From: an uncultured Alphaproteobacteria bacterium
Lineage (GTDB): Bacteria; Pseudomonadota; Alphaproteobacteria; Micropepsales; Micropepsaceae
Direction of reading: 5' to 3'
Length of the DNA: 5,163 bases
Assembly (NCBI GenBank): GCA_937942205.1
Contig: CALDFO010000286.1
Location: 1 to 5,163, forward strand
How positions within the stretch are numbered: position 1 is the first letter of the stretch; every line of letters starts with the position of its first letter. Both the position numbers and the translations under genes were made by a program. Shown here in pieces: positions 1 through 5,163 of this stretch. The notes below the pieces were generated by a model that was not told the origin of the DNA, did no database searches, and saw only the letters and a program-made list of their open reading frames with translations.

Positions 1-52
1 CGGCGGTGAACACCAGAAAGCCGTGCCAGCTCAGGATGGGCAGGGAGGTCAT
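1..52 (-). CDS. Possible N-terminus of a membrane protein (partial, runs off left edge)
   Basis: An ATG at 52-50 on the minus strand opens a frame that stays open to the window edge and reads MTSLPILSWHGFLVFTA. The segment from about residue 4 is hydrophobic and could begin a first membrane helix or signal anchor. It would diverge from the DUF962 gene, leaving an 81-base shared upstream region. There is no good Shine-Dalgarno; the bases before the ATG are only G/C-rich. Seventeen codons are too few to assign a family, and an open stretch this short could be chance. I do not recognise it. Confidence 0.35.
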   Translation of the reverse strand, partial: MTSLPILSWHGFLVFTA

Positions 53-121
53 GCGGCCCGCAGCTTTGCGGCGTTGCGCGCGGCTTGGCAAGCAGCCAGG
101 ATAGCCGGTCAGGATGGATGC

Positions 122-126
122 GGAGG
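122..126 (+). promoter_or_regulatory. Shine-Dalgarno of the DUF962 gene
   Basis: GGAGG sits seven bases before the ATG at 134. It decides that start over the in-frame ATG at 23. Confidence 0.75.
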
Positions 127-133
127 CAACGCC

Positions 134-433
134 ATGAAATATGACAGCTTCGCGGCCTTCTATCCCTTCTATCTGCGCGAACACGCCCGGCGCGCCACGC
201 GGCGGCTGCATTTTGTGGGATCGGCCCTGGGGCTGCTGTGTCTGGCGGCGCTGGTCCTGACCGGCAACGGGTGGTGGCTGGCGGCGGGGCTGGTCTGCGG
301 CTATGGCTTTGCCTGGATGGCGCACATGCTGGTGGAGAAGAACCGCCCCGCCACCTTCCGCTACCCGCTCTACAGTTTCATGGGCGACTGGAAGATGTTC
401 TGGCAGATGCTGACGGGCCGCCTGCGCTTTTAG
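134..433 (+). CDS. DUF962 / Mpo1-like small membrane protein
   Basis: This 99-residue protein matches the DUF962 (YGL010w/Mpo1-like) pattern. It has an aromatic N-terminus (SFAAFYPFYLREH, residues 5-17), then RRLHFVG (23-29), two hydrophobic segments (about 28-46 and 48-66), H64 in the second segment, and EKNRPATF (68-75). A tail with SFMGDWKMF follows. Yeast Mpo1 is an iron-dependent dioxygenase of the ER that acts in alpha-oxidation of 2-hydroxy fatty acids derived from phytosphingosine. H17, H26 and H64 lie where the family has conserved histidines. Bacterial members are mostly uncharacterised, so enzymatic activity here is inference. The start is chosen because GGAGG lies at 122-126, seven bases upstream, and the family N-terminus begins here; the frame is open further upstream but that part resembles nothing. 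The gene appears monocistronic and ends just before a strong palindrome. Confidence 0.88.
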   Translation: MKYDSFAAFYPFYLREHARRATRRLHFVGSALGLLCLAALVLTGNGWWLAAGLVCGYGFAWMAHMLVEKNRPATFRYPLYSFMGDWKMFWQMLTGRLRF

Positions 434-436
434 TGT

Positions 437-464
437 TTTCCTCCCCCGCTGGCGGGGGAGGAAA
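437..464. repeat. GC-rich perfect palindrome (candidate bidirectional terminator or REP-like repeat)
   Basis: The arm TTTCCTCCCCCGC (437-449) is the exact reverse complement of 452-464, giving a 12-13 bp stem with a loop of two to four bases. It begins three bases after the stop codon of the DUF962 gene. The A/T ends of the stem give a short U run only inside the stem, and no T tract follows on either strand. It could therefore act as a transcript-end stabiliser or terminator, or be one copy of a dispersed palindromic repeat. A related copy lies at 490-514. Confidence 0.7.
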
Positions 465-489
465 TCATAGTGCGAATGTCTGTGCCATC

Positions 490-514
490 TTTCCTCCCCC
501 GTTTATGGGGGGAG
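490..514. repeat. Degenerate second copy of the C5/G5 palindrome
   Basis: The left part, TTTCCTCCCCCG (490-501), is identical to 437-448. The right arm is shorter: CTCCCCC (494-500) pairs with GGGGGAG (508-514), 7 bp around a seven-base loop. The two copies lie in direct orientation 53 bases apart, with 25 bases between the two palindromes. It looks like a decayed copy of the same element. Confidence 0.6.
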
Positions 515-526
515 ACCGGATGAGCC

Positions 527-545
527 AAAGGTCCGCTGGACCTTT
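527..545 (-). terminator. Probable terminator of ubiA
   Basis: AAAGGTCC (527-534) and GGACCTTT (538-545) form a perfect 8-bp stem around a three-base loop, 14 bases beyond the ubiA stop codon. Read in the ubiA direction it ends in CCTTTGG, a short U stretch only. Read on the plus strand it ends in four T. It may therefore stop transcription from either side, but the weak U tract limits confidence. Confidence 0.5.
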
Positions 546-559
546 TGCTGATCCGCGCC

Positions 560-1498
560 TCACCCAAGCCACGACGCAACGGCGAAGGCCAGCGCGATCA
601 GCGCCCCGGTCTCCCGGTTGGACCGGAAGATCGCCAGGCAGTTTTCGGCATCGTCGATATCCAGTTTCCTGACCTGCCACAGCAGATGCGCGCCCGCCGC
701 CAGCATCACCAAGCCGAAGGGCCATCCGGCATGTTCGGTGAATCCCGCCGCCAGGATCAGGGCGAAGGCAATGGCGTAAAAGCGCAGCACCCATGTCTTT
801 GTCTCGTCCGCCAGCAGCCGCGCGGTGGAGCGCACGCCGATCATCTCGTCATCGGCCTTGTCCTGGTGGGCATAGATGGTGTCATAGCCCAGGGTCCAGA
901 AGATCAGGCCCGCATAGAGCATCCCATCGGCCAGATCGATGCGCCCGGTCTGGGCGGCGAAGCCCAGCAGCGCCCCCCAATTGAAGGTCAGGCCCAGCCA
1001 GGCCTGGGGCCACCAGGTGATTCGCTTCATGAAGGGATAGGCCGCCACCAGCAGCAGCGAGGATGCGCCCAGCGCCACCGCGAACCAATTGAGCTGGAGC
1101 AGGATGCCCAGCCCGATCAGGCAGAGCAGGACCAGGAACACCGCCGCCTGCCGGGCCGTCACCGCCCCCGACGGAATGGGCCGTCCGCGCGTGCGCGCGA
1201 CGCTCGCGTCGATGTCGCGGTCGATGATGTCGTTGAAGGTGCAGCCCGCGCCGCGCATCACCAGCGCGCCGACGCCGAACAGGATCACATAGTAGAAGTC
1301 CTGCCACTCCAGGAAGCGGCGTTCCTCCGCCGCCGCGCCCAGCAGCAACCCGAAGACGCAGGGCCAGAACAGCAGCCAGGTGCCGATCGGCCGGTCCAAC
1401 CGCATCAGCCGCAGATAGGGCTGGATGCGGGGCGGCATGTGTTCGACCCAGCTTGCGGGCACCGCGTCGGCGGGGGTGGCTTGCGATTTGATGCTCAT
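560..1498 (-). CDS. ubiA: 4-hydroxybenzoate polyprenyltransferase UbiA
   Basis: UbiA is a membrane enzyme that joins the polyprenyl diphosphate side chain to 4-hydroxybenzoate, the committing step of ubiquinone synthesis. The predicted 312 residues fit the family. After a short polar N-terminus come YLRLMRLDRPIGTWLLFWP (28-46) and the first Asp-rich motif NDIIDRDID (89-97). The conserved R-x-R-P-I-P-S-G follows (104-111). The second motif is DTIYAHQDKADD (206-217), which is DxxYAxxDxxDD and binds Mg-diphosphate. About eight or nine hydrophobic helices fill the rest. YAHQDKADDEMIGVRST is typical of the 4-hydroxybenzoate members rather than heme O or chlorophyll synthases. The ATG at 1498 is preferred. 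In-frame ATGs at 1516 and 1561 extend into the start of rsmE and add no family-like sequence. No start has a convincing Shine-Dalgarno. The gene diverges from rsmE. Confidence 0.95.
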   Translation of the reverse strand: MSIKSQATPADAVPASWVEHMPPRIQPYLRLMRLDRPIGTWLLFWPCVFGLLLGAAAEERRFLEWQDFYYVILFGVGALVMRGAGCTFNDIIDRDIDASVARTRGRPIPSGAVTARQAAVFLVLLCLIGLGILLQLNWFAVALGASSLLLVAAYPFMKRITWWPQAWLGLTFNWGALLGFAAQTGRIDLADGMLYAGLIFWTLGYDTIYAHQDKADDEMIGVRSTARLLADETKTWVLRFYAIAFALILAAGFTEHAGWPFGLVMLAAGAHLLWQVRKLDIDDAENCLAIFRSNRETGALIALAFAVASWLG

Positions 1499-1550
1499 AT
1501 GCGTCAATTGTGGCATGGCCCATGGTTTAAATGAACAGCAATTGACGGAA
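1499..1550. promoter_or_regulatory. Inverted repeat at the ubiA/rsmE divergent junction
   Basis: CGTCAATTG (1502-1510) and CAATTGACG (1539-1547) are exact reverse complements separated by 28 bases. The centre contains TTTAAA (1526-1531), an AT-rich island in a GC-rich region. Each arm contains the self-complementary CAATTG, and read outward each reads TTGACG, a -35-like hexamer. No matching -10 at 16-18 bases is visible on either side, so I call this a candidate operator or promoter region rather than a defined promoter. Confidence 0.35.
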
Positions 1551-2291
1551 GTGGGCGGCAAGACCCGCCTCTATGTGACCGGCGATCTGGGCGCGGGCGT
1601 GACGCTGGCGCTGGACGAGGGGCCGTCGCATTACCTGCTGCATGTCCTGCGGGCAAAGGCCGGGGACCGTGTCCTGTTGTTCAACGGGCGCGACGGCGAA
1701 TGGCGGGCCGAAATCACCCAGGCCGCCAAGCGCGGCGTCACCGCCACCTGTGTTGCGCGGACCGCCGCCCAGACGGGCGTGCCGGATATCTGGCTGGCCT
1801 TCGCGCCGGTCAAGAAGACGCCCTCCGACTATCTGGTGCAGAAGGCGGCGGAACTGGGCGTCGCGGTGCTGCAGCCGGTCTTCACCCGCCGCACCATTGT
1901 CGGGCGCATCAATCCGGAACGCATGGCCGCCAACGCCATCGAGGCGGCGGAACAGTCCGGCCGGCTGACCGTACCGGAGGTCCGTGACGGCGTTTCGCTG
2001 GAAAAGCTGCTGGCGTCGTGGCCCAGCGAGCGGCGGCTGCTGTTCTGCGACGAGGGCGGTGACGTCCAGAACCCGACGAAGGCGATGACCCAGGCCGCGC
2101 GCGAAAGCCGGGGCGGACACTGCGCCATCCTGACCGGGCCGGAGGGCGGTTTCGACGCGGACGAGCGCGCCCTGCTGCGAAGCCTGCCTTTCGTGATGCC
2201 GGTAACGCTGGGGCCGCGCATCCTGCGCGCCGACACCGCCGCGCTGGCGGCGCTGGCGCTCTGGCAGGCCGTGGCGGGGGACTGGTCGTAA
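1515..2291 (+). CDS. rsmE: 16S rRNA (uracil1498-N3)-methyltransferase RsmE
   Basis: RsmE is a SPOUT-fold methyltransferase that uses S-adenosylmethionine to methylate N3 of U1498 in 16S rRNA of the small subunit. From the ATG at 1515 it has 258 residues, slightly over the usual 240-250. The N-terminal PUA-like part contains HYLLHVLRAKAGDRVLLFNG (39-58). The family signatures KAAELGV (110-116) and AAEQSGR (144-150) follow. The knotted cofactor site is made of LTGPEGGF (206-213) and LGPRILRADTA (232-242). The start is uncertain: no ATG in this frame has a Shine-Dalgarno, and GTG at 1551 (just before KTRLYV, where family homology begins) would give 246 residues. The other ATGs upstream lie inside ubiA. 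gshA follows after 75 bases on the same strand and may be co-transcribed. Confidence 0.93.
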   Translation: MAHGLNEQQLTEVGGKTRLYVTGDLGAGVTLALDEGPSHYLLHVLRAKAGDRVLLFNGRDGEWRAEITQAAKRGVTATCVARTAAQTGVPDIWLAFAPVKKTPSDYLVQKAAELGVAVLQPVFTRRTIVGRINPERMAANAIEAAEQSGRLTVPEVRDGVSLEKLLASWPSERRLLFCDEGGDVQNPTKAMTQAARESRGGHCAILTGPEGGFDADERALLRSLPFVMPVTLGPRILRADTAALAALALWQAVAGDWS

Positions 2292-2353
2292 CCCCGGCAC
2301 GGACCGGGACCACCCCCTTGCGCCGCACCTATGGGCTGCCTAATTACCTGCCC

Positions 2354-2359
2354 AGAGGG
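2354..2359 (+). promoter_or_regulatory. Shine-Dalgarno of gshA
   Basis: AGAGGG lies seven bases before the ATG at 2367 and supports that start over the in-frame ATG at 2331, which has no ribosome site. A 5-bp stem TGGGC (2332-2336) / GCCCA (2350-2354) ends at its edge. The rest of 2292-2353 holds only a weak CCCGG/CCGGG hairpin (2293-2308) with no T tract, and no promoter I can defend. Confidence 0.65.
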
Positions 2360-2366
2360 TGATTTC

Positions 2367-3743
2367 ATGTCCATTCCGCAGTCCGCCAGCGGCCCGATCG
2401 AAAGCCGCGACGACCTGGTTCGCCAGCTCTCCAAGGGCTGCCGGCCGCGCGAGGAATGGCGTATCGGCACCGAGCACGAGAAATTCGTCTACGACCTCAA
2501 GACCCACAAGCCGGTCGCCTATGACGGCCGGCCGGGCATCCGCCAGTTGCTGGAGGGGATGCGGCGTTTCGGCTGGCAGCCGGTGCGCGAGGGCGACAAT
2601 ATCATCGGCCTGACGGGAACCGGGGCGCAGAGCGGCGCCTCGCTGTCGCTGGAGCCGGGCGGGCAGTTCGAACTGTCGGGCGCCCCGCTGCGCTCCATCC
2701 ACGAAACCTGCGCCGAGGTGAGCACCCATCTGCAGCAGACCCGCGAAGTGGCGGGCGAGATCGGCGTGGGCGTGCTGGGCTTCGGCTTCGCGCCGAACTG
2801 GGCCCTGGCCGAAACGCCGGTGATGCCCAAGGGCCGCTACAAGATCATGCGCGCCTATATGCCCAAGGTCGGCGGCTATGGCCTGGACATGATGTTCCGC
2901 ACCTGCACCGTGCAGGTGAATCTGGATTTCGCCGACGAAGCCGACATGGTGAAGAAATTCCGTGTCGGCCTGGCGCTGCAACCCGTCACCACGGCGCTGT
3001 TCGCCAATTCGCCCTTCCGCGAGGGACGGCCCAGCGGCTTTCTCTCCTATCGCGCCCAGGTCTGGACCGATGTGGACAATGCCCGCGCGGGGATGCTGCC
3101 CTGGGTGTTCGAGGACGGCATGTCCTTTGAACGCTATGTGGACTACGCCCTCGATGTGCCGATGTATTTCCTTTACCGCGACGGCCGGTACATCGACATG
3201 GCGGGCCAGAGCTTCCGCAAGTTCCTGGCCCGCGAAATCCCCGAGGCCGCGCACATCACCCCGATGATGAGCGACTGGGCCGACCATCTCACCACCATCT
3301 TCCCGGAAGTGCGGCTGAAATCCTTTCTGGAGATGCGCGGCACCGACGGCGGGCAGTGGCGGCGCATCTGCGGGATGCCCGCGCTGTGGGTGGGCCTTTT
3401 GTATGACGGCCAGGCGCTGGATGCCTGCTGGGATCTGGTCAAGGACTGGACGGCCGAGGAGCGCCAGGCGTTGCGCGACGGCGTGGGCCGGCAGGGGTTC
3501 AAGACGCCGTTCCGCCAGACGACGGTGCATGACATCGCGCACCGCATCCTGGAGATTTCCGCCGCGGGCCTGCAGCGTCGCGCCGAGTTGGATGGCGCGG
3601 GCATGAGCGAGGAGGGCTTTCTGGGTCCGCTGCGCGAACTGGTCCAGCGCGGCTATACCCGCGCCGAGGAAATGCTCAACAACTATCACGGCCCCTGGGG
3701 CCGTGATCTGAATCCGCTGTTTACCGAATACAACTTCCTCTAG
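2367..3743 (+). CDS. gshA: Glutamate-cysteine ligase (plant/alphaproteobacterial type)
   Basis: This enzyme joins glutamate and cysteine with ATP to form gamma-glutamylcysteine, the first and usually rate-limiting step of glutathione synthesis in the cytoplasm. The 458 residues match the GCS2/plant-type family, which is distinct from enterobacterial GshA. Visible signatures in order are IGTEHEKF (33-40), LTGTGAQSGASLSLEPGGQF (82-101), ELSGAP (102-107), GRYKIMRAYMP (156-166), FRTCTVQVNLDF (177-188), TALFANSPF (209-217), FPEVRLKSFLEMRGTDGG (312-329) and WRRICGMPALWVGLLYD (331-347). The Glu residues of EHEK and of LEPGGQFE sit in the conserved blocks that form the glutamate/metal-ATP site. Cysteines are at 25, 115, 180, 335 and 354. 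C335 lies in the WRRxC block that plant enzymes also have; whether any redox disulfide forms here cannot be told. It lies downstream of rsmE, a pairing familiar in alphaproteobacteria. No truncation or frameshift is seen. Confidence 0.95.
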   Translation: MSIPQSASGPIESRDDLVRQLSKGCRPREEWRIGTEHEKFVYDLKTHKPVAYDGRPGIRQLLEGMRRFGWQPVREGDNIIGLTGTGAQSGASLSLEPGGQFELSGAPLRSIHETCAEVSTHLQQTREVAGEIGVGVLGFGFAPNWALAETPVMPKGRYKIMRAYMPKVGGYGLDMMFRTCTVQVNLDFADEADMVKKFRVGLALQPVTTALFANSPFREGRPSGFLSYRAQVWTDVDNARAGMLPWVFEDGMSFERYVDYALDVPMYFLYRDGRYIDMAGQSFRKFLAREIPEAAHITPMMSDWADHLTTIFPEVRLKSFLEMRGTDGGQWRRICGMPALWVGLLYDGQALDACWDLVKDWTAEERQALRDGVGRQGFKTPFRQTTVHDIAHRILEISAAGLQRRAELDGAGMSEEGFLGPLRELVQRGYTRAEEMLNNYHGPWGRDLNPLFTEYNFL

Positions 3744-3749
3744 GCGAAA

Positions 3750-3773
3750 CCGCCCGCATCACCGTTGGGGCGG
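3750..3773. terminator. Weak hairpin between convergent gshA and aldo/keto reductase gene
   Basis: CCGCCC (3750-3755) can pair with GGGCGG (3768-3773) around a 12-base loop. It spans the 15-base gap between the two stop codons and the last codons of the aldo/keto reductase. There is no T tract on either strand, so it is at best a poor bidirectional terminator. Confidence 0.25.
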
Positions 3774-4835
3774 GATGGCGCCGGTGCCGCCCATCTGAAC
3801 CGGCTCTCCGCTGGGCACCCGCGCCGCATTGTTGCGGCGGATCATCCAATGCGGATAGAGCAGGGGCGGGGCGCTGACGGCATCCAATGTGGCGATGTCC
3901 TCCGGCGTCAGCTCCAGCGCGATCGCTTCCAGATTGTCGTTGAGCTGTTCCAGCGTCTTGGCGCCGATGATGGTGGAGGTGACGAAGGGCTTCTGGCGCA
4001 CCCAGGCCAGCGCCACGCGCGCCACCGACACGCCATGCGCCTTGGCGATGGGGCGCATCGCCGTTACGATGGCGTCGGCCTTGTCCTTGTCCAGCGGCGG
4101 GAAATCGAAATTGGCGCGCCGCCCCGGCTGCGCCGCCGCCTCGCCGCCCGGGGTGTACTTGCCCGCCAGATAACCGCCCGCCAGCGGACTCCAGACCAGG
4201 CAGCCGATATTCTGGTGCCGCATCAGCGGCACCAGATCGTGCTCCAGGTCGCGGCCCGCCAGCGAATAATACGCCTGGTGGGTTTCGATGCGGGCAAAGC
4301 CCCGCCGTTCGGCCAGGCCGTTGGCCTCCATGATCCGCCAGGCTTCCCAGTTGGAAACGCCGACGTAGCGCACCATGCCCTGCCGCACCAGATCGTCCAG
4401 CGCGCGCATGGTTTCCTCGGTGGTGGTGACGCTGTCGGACTGGTGGATCTGGTAGAGGTCCACATGGTCGGTGCCCAGCCGTTCCAGGCTGCGGCCGATG
4501 CTGTCCATGATGTGGCCTCTGGAGGCGCCCATGTCGTTGGGGCCCGGCCCCATGCGGCCGAACACCTTGGTCGCCAGCACCACATCGGTGCGCTTCACCC
4601 CCAGCTCCTTCAGCGCCACGCCCGTCATGCGCTCGGATTCGCCGATGGAATAGACATTGGCGGTGTCGATGAAGTTGATCCCGGCTTCCAGGCTGCGGCC
4701 GATCAGGGCGGTGGCGGCCTTCTGGTCCAGGGTGCCGATCACCCCGCCCAGCCAGTTGCTGCCCGAAAAGGTCATGGTGCCGAAGCAGAGTTCGGACACA
4801 TACAGGCCGGTGGCGCCCAGGCGGTTGAACTTCAT
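3759..4835 (-). CDS. Aldo/keto reductase
   Basis: This is a 358-residue cytosolic NAD(P)H-dependent oxidoreductase of the aldo/keto reductase superfamily (TIM barrel), of the Tas/YghZ-like type; its natural carbonyl substrate cannot be read from sequence. The catalytic tetrad is complete: D57 in NFIDTANVY, Y62, K90 in VVLATKVFG, and H131 in DLYQIHQSD. Other family blocks are LCFGTMTF (16-23), RYVGVSNW (156-163), WSPLAGGYLAGKY (215-227) and, for the cofactor phosphate/adenine region, STIIGAKTLEQLNDNL (287-302). The start at 4835 is where family homology begins (MKFNRLGATGL). The frame is open further upstream, but that part overlaps the pirin gene and is low-complexity Arg/Pro. The gene begins eight bases after the pirin stop, so the two are almost certainly one operon, translated from a weak AGG about eight bases upstream or by coupling. 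Confidence 0.93.
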   Translation of the reverse strand: MKFNRLGATGLYVSELCFGTMTFSGSNWLGGVIGTLDQKAATALIGRSLEAGINFIDTANVYSIGESERMTGVALKELGVKRTDVVLATKVFGRMGPGPNDMGASRGHIMDSIGRSLERLGTDHVDLYQIHQSDSVTTTEETMRALDDLVRQGMVRYVGVSNWEAWRIMEANGLAERRGFARIETHQAYYSLAGRDLEHDLVPLMRHQNIGCLVWSPLAGGYLAGKYTPGGEAAAQPGRRANFDFPPLDKDKADAIVTAMRPIAKAHGVSVARVALAWVRQKPFVTSTIIGAKTLEQLNDNLEAIALELTPEDIATLDAVSAPPLLYPHWMIRRNNAARVPSGEPVQMGGTGAIPPQR

Positions 4836-4843
4836 GCGGTGGC

Positions 4844-5163
4844 CTATCGCGGTTCGGGGAGAGGAATGAATTCGGAGTCGTCGCCGGGGATCAGGCCGAA
4901 GCGGCCGTCCTTCCAATCCTGCTTGGCGCGTTCGATCCGTTCCTTGTCGGACGACACGAAGTTCCACCAGATATGGCGCGGGCCATCCAGCGGCGCGCCG
5001 CCCAGCAGCATCACCCGCGCCGGTGCGTCGGCATAGAGCGTGATATCCTCGTCCGGCTCCAGCGCCAGCATCGCACCGGGGCCATGCACTTCGGCCGCCT
5101 CGCCCCCGGTCTGGATCTCGCCCTCGATCACCAGCAGGGCGCGTTCCGGATGGCCGGCGTCAT
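4844..5163 (-). CDS. Pirin family protein, C-terminal part (cut by right edge)
   Basis: About 105 codons are visible, starting in frame at 5161, and the N-terminal part is beyond the window. Visible blocks fit the pirin C-terminal cupin domain: HPERALLVIEGEI, ARVMLLGGAPLDGPRHIWWN, FVSSDKERIERAKQDWKDGR, then a GDDSEFIPLP tail. Bacterial pirins are iron-binding bicupins; some (such as YhhW) show quercetin dioxygenase activity and others bind partner enzymes, so the role is open. The metal-binding histidines are in the N-terminal cupin and cannot be checked here. An internal GTG at 5131 should not be taken as the start, because homology clearly continues upstream. It precedes the aldo/keto reductase by eight bases in the same direction. 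Confidence 0.9.
   Translation of the reverse strand, partial: DAGHPERALLVIEGEIQTGGEAAEVHGPGAMLALEPDEDITLYADAPARVMLLGGAPLDGPRHIWWNFVSSDKERIERAKQDWKDGRFGLIPGDDSEFIPLPEPR

Noticed and set aside
31..117. Nine-base direct repeat TCAGGATGG (31-39 and 109-117)
   Set aside because: It is short, found only twice, not linked to any structure, and easily due to chance.
23..133. 37-residue N-terminal extension of the DUF962 protein
   Set aside because: GGAGG at 122-126 and the family N-terminus fix the start at 134.
1523..1531. TTAAACCAT on the minus strand as a CtrA half-site
   Set aside because: It carries an extra A compared with the TTAACCAT half-site, and no second TTAA lies seven bases away.
545..1534. 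329-codon open frame antisense to ubiA
   Set aside because: It is Gln/Arg/Pro-rich, low-complexity and opposite a gene with intact UbiA motifs.
2340..3689. 449-codon open frame antisense to gshA
   Set aside because: The complement of a well-recognised gene in GC-rich DNA often stays open. The translation is rich in His, Ala, Gly and Arg and resembles no family.
4836..4967. 44-residue N-terminal extension of the aldo/keto reductase
   Set aside because: It overlaps pirin coding sequence in another frame and has no reductase-like residues; homology begins at 4835.
3765..5036. 423-codon open frame on the plus strand over the reductase and pirin genes
   Set aside because: It lies opposite two clear genes, has shadow-type composition and no Shine-Dalgarno.

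Overview
This is a GC-rich window (about two thirds G+C by eye) from what is most likely an alphaproteobacterial chromosome. The inference rests on three things. UbiA points to ubiquinone respiration. The glutamate-cysteine ligase is of the plant/alphaproteobacterial type rather than the enterobacterial GshA type. To my knowledge, ubiA transcribed away from an rsmE-gshA pair is a recurrent arrangement in that class. I cannot name a genus.

Layout. At the left edge (1-52, minus strand) lies the possible N-terminus of an unidentified membrane protein. Divergent from it, 134-433 (+) encodes a 99-residue DUF962/Mpo1-like membrane protein with a clear Shine-Dalgarno. The 126-base gap 434-559 holds three hairpins: a strong GC-rich palindrome, a degenerate second copy of it, and a probable terminator for ubiA. 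ubiA (560-1498, -) and rsmE (1515-2291, +) diverge with only 16 bases between the proposed start codons. An inverted repeat brackets the rsmE start. gshA (2367-3743, +) follows rsmE after 75 bases and probably shares its transcript. It converges, with 15 bases between stop codons, on a minus-strand pair: a pirin-family gene (cut by the right edge) followed 8 bases later by an aldo/keto reductase.

Functionally this is housekeeping and redox metabolism: ubiquinone synthesis (UbiA), 16S rRNA methylation (RsmE), the first step of glutathione synthesis (GshA), an NAD(P)H-dependent carbonyl reductase and a pirin. All complete genes are intact and their key motifs are present. I see no mobile element, CRISPR array, RNA gene or unrecognised multigene system. 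The most interesting material is non-coding: the tandem palindromic repeat at 437-514 and the compact ubiA/rsmE divergent junction.
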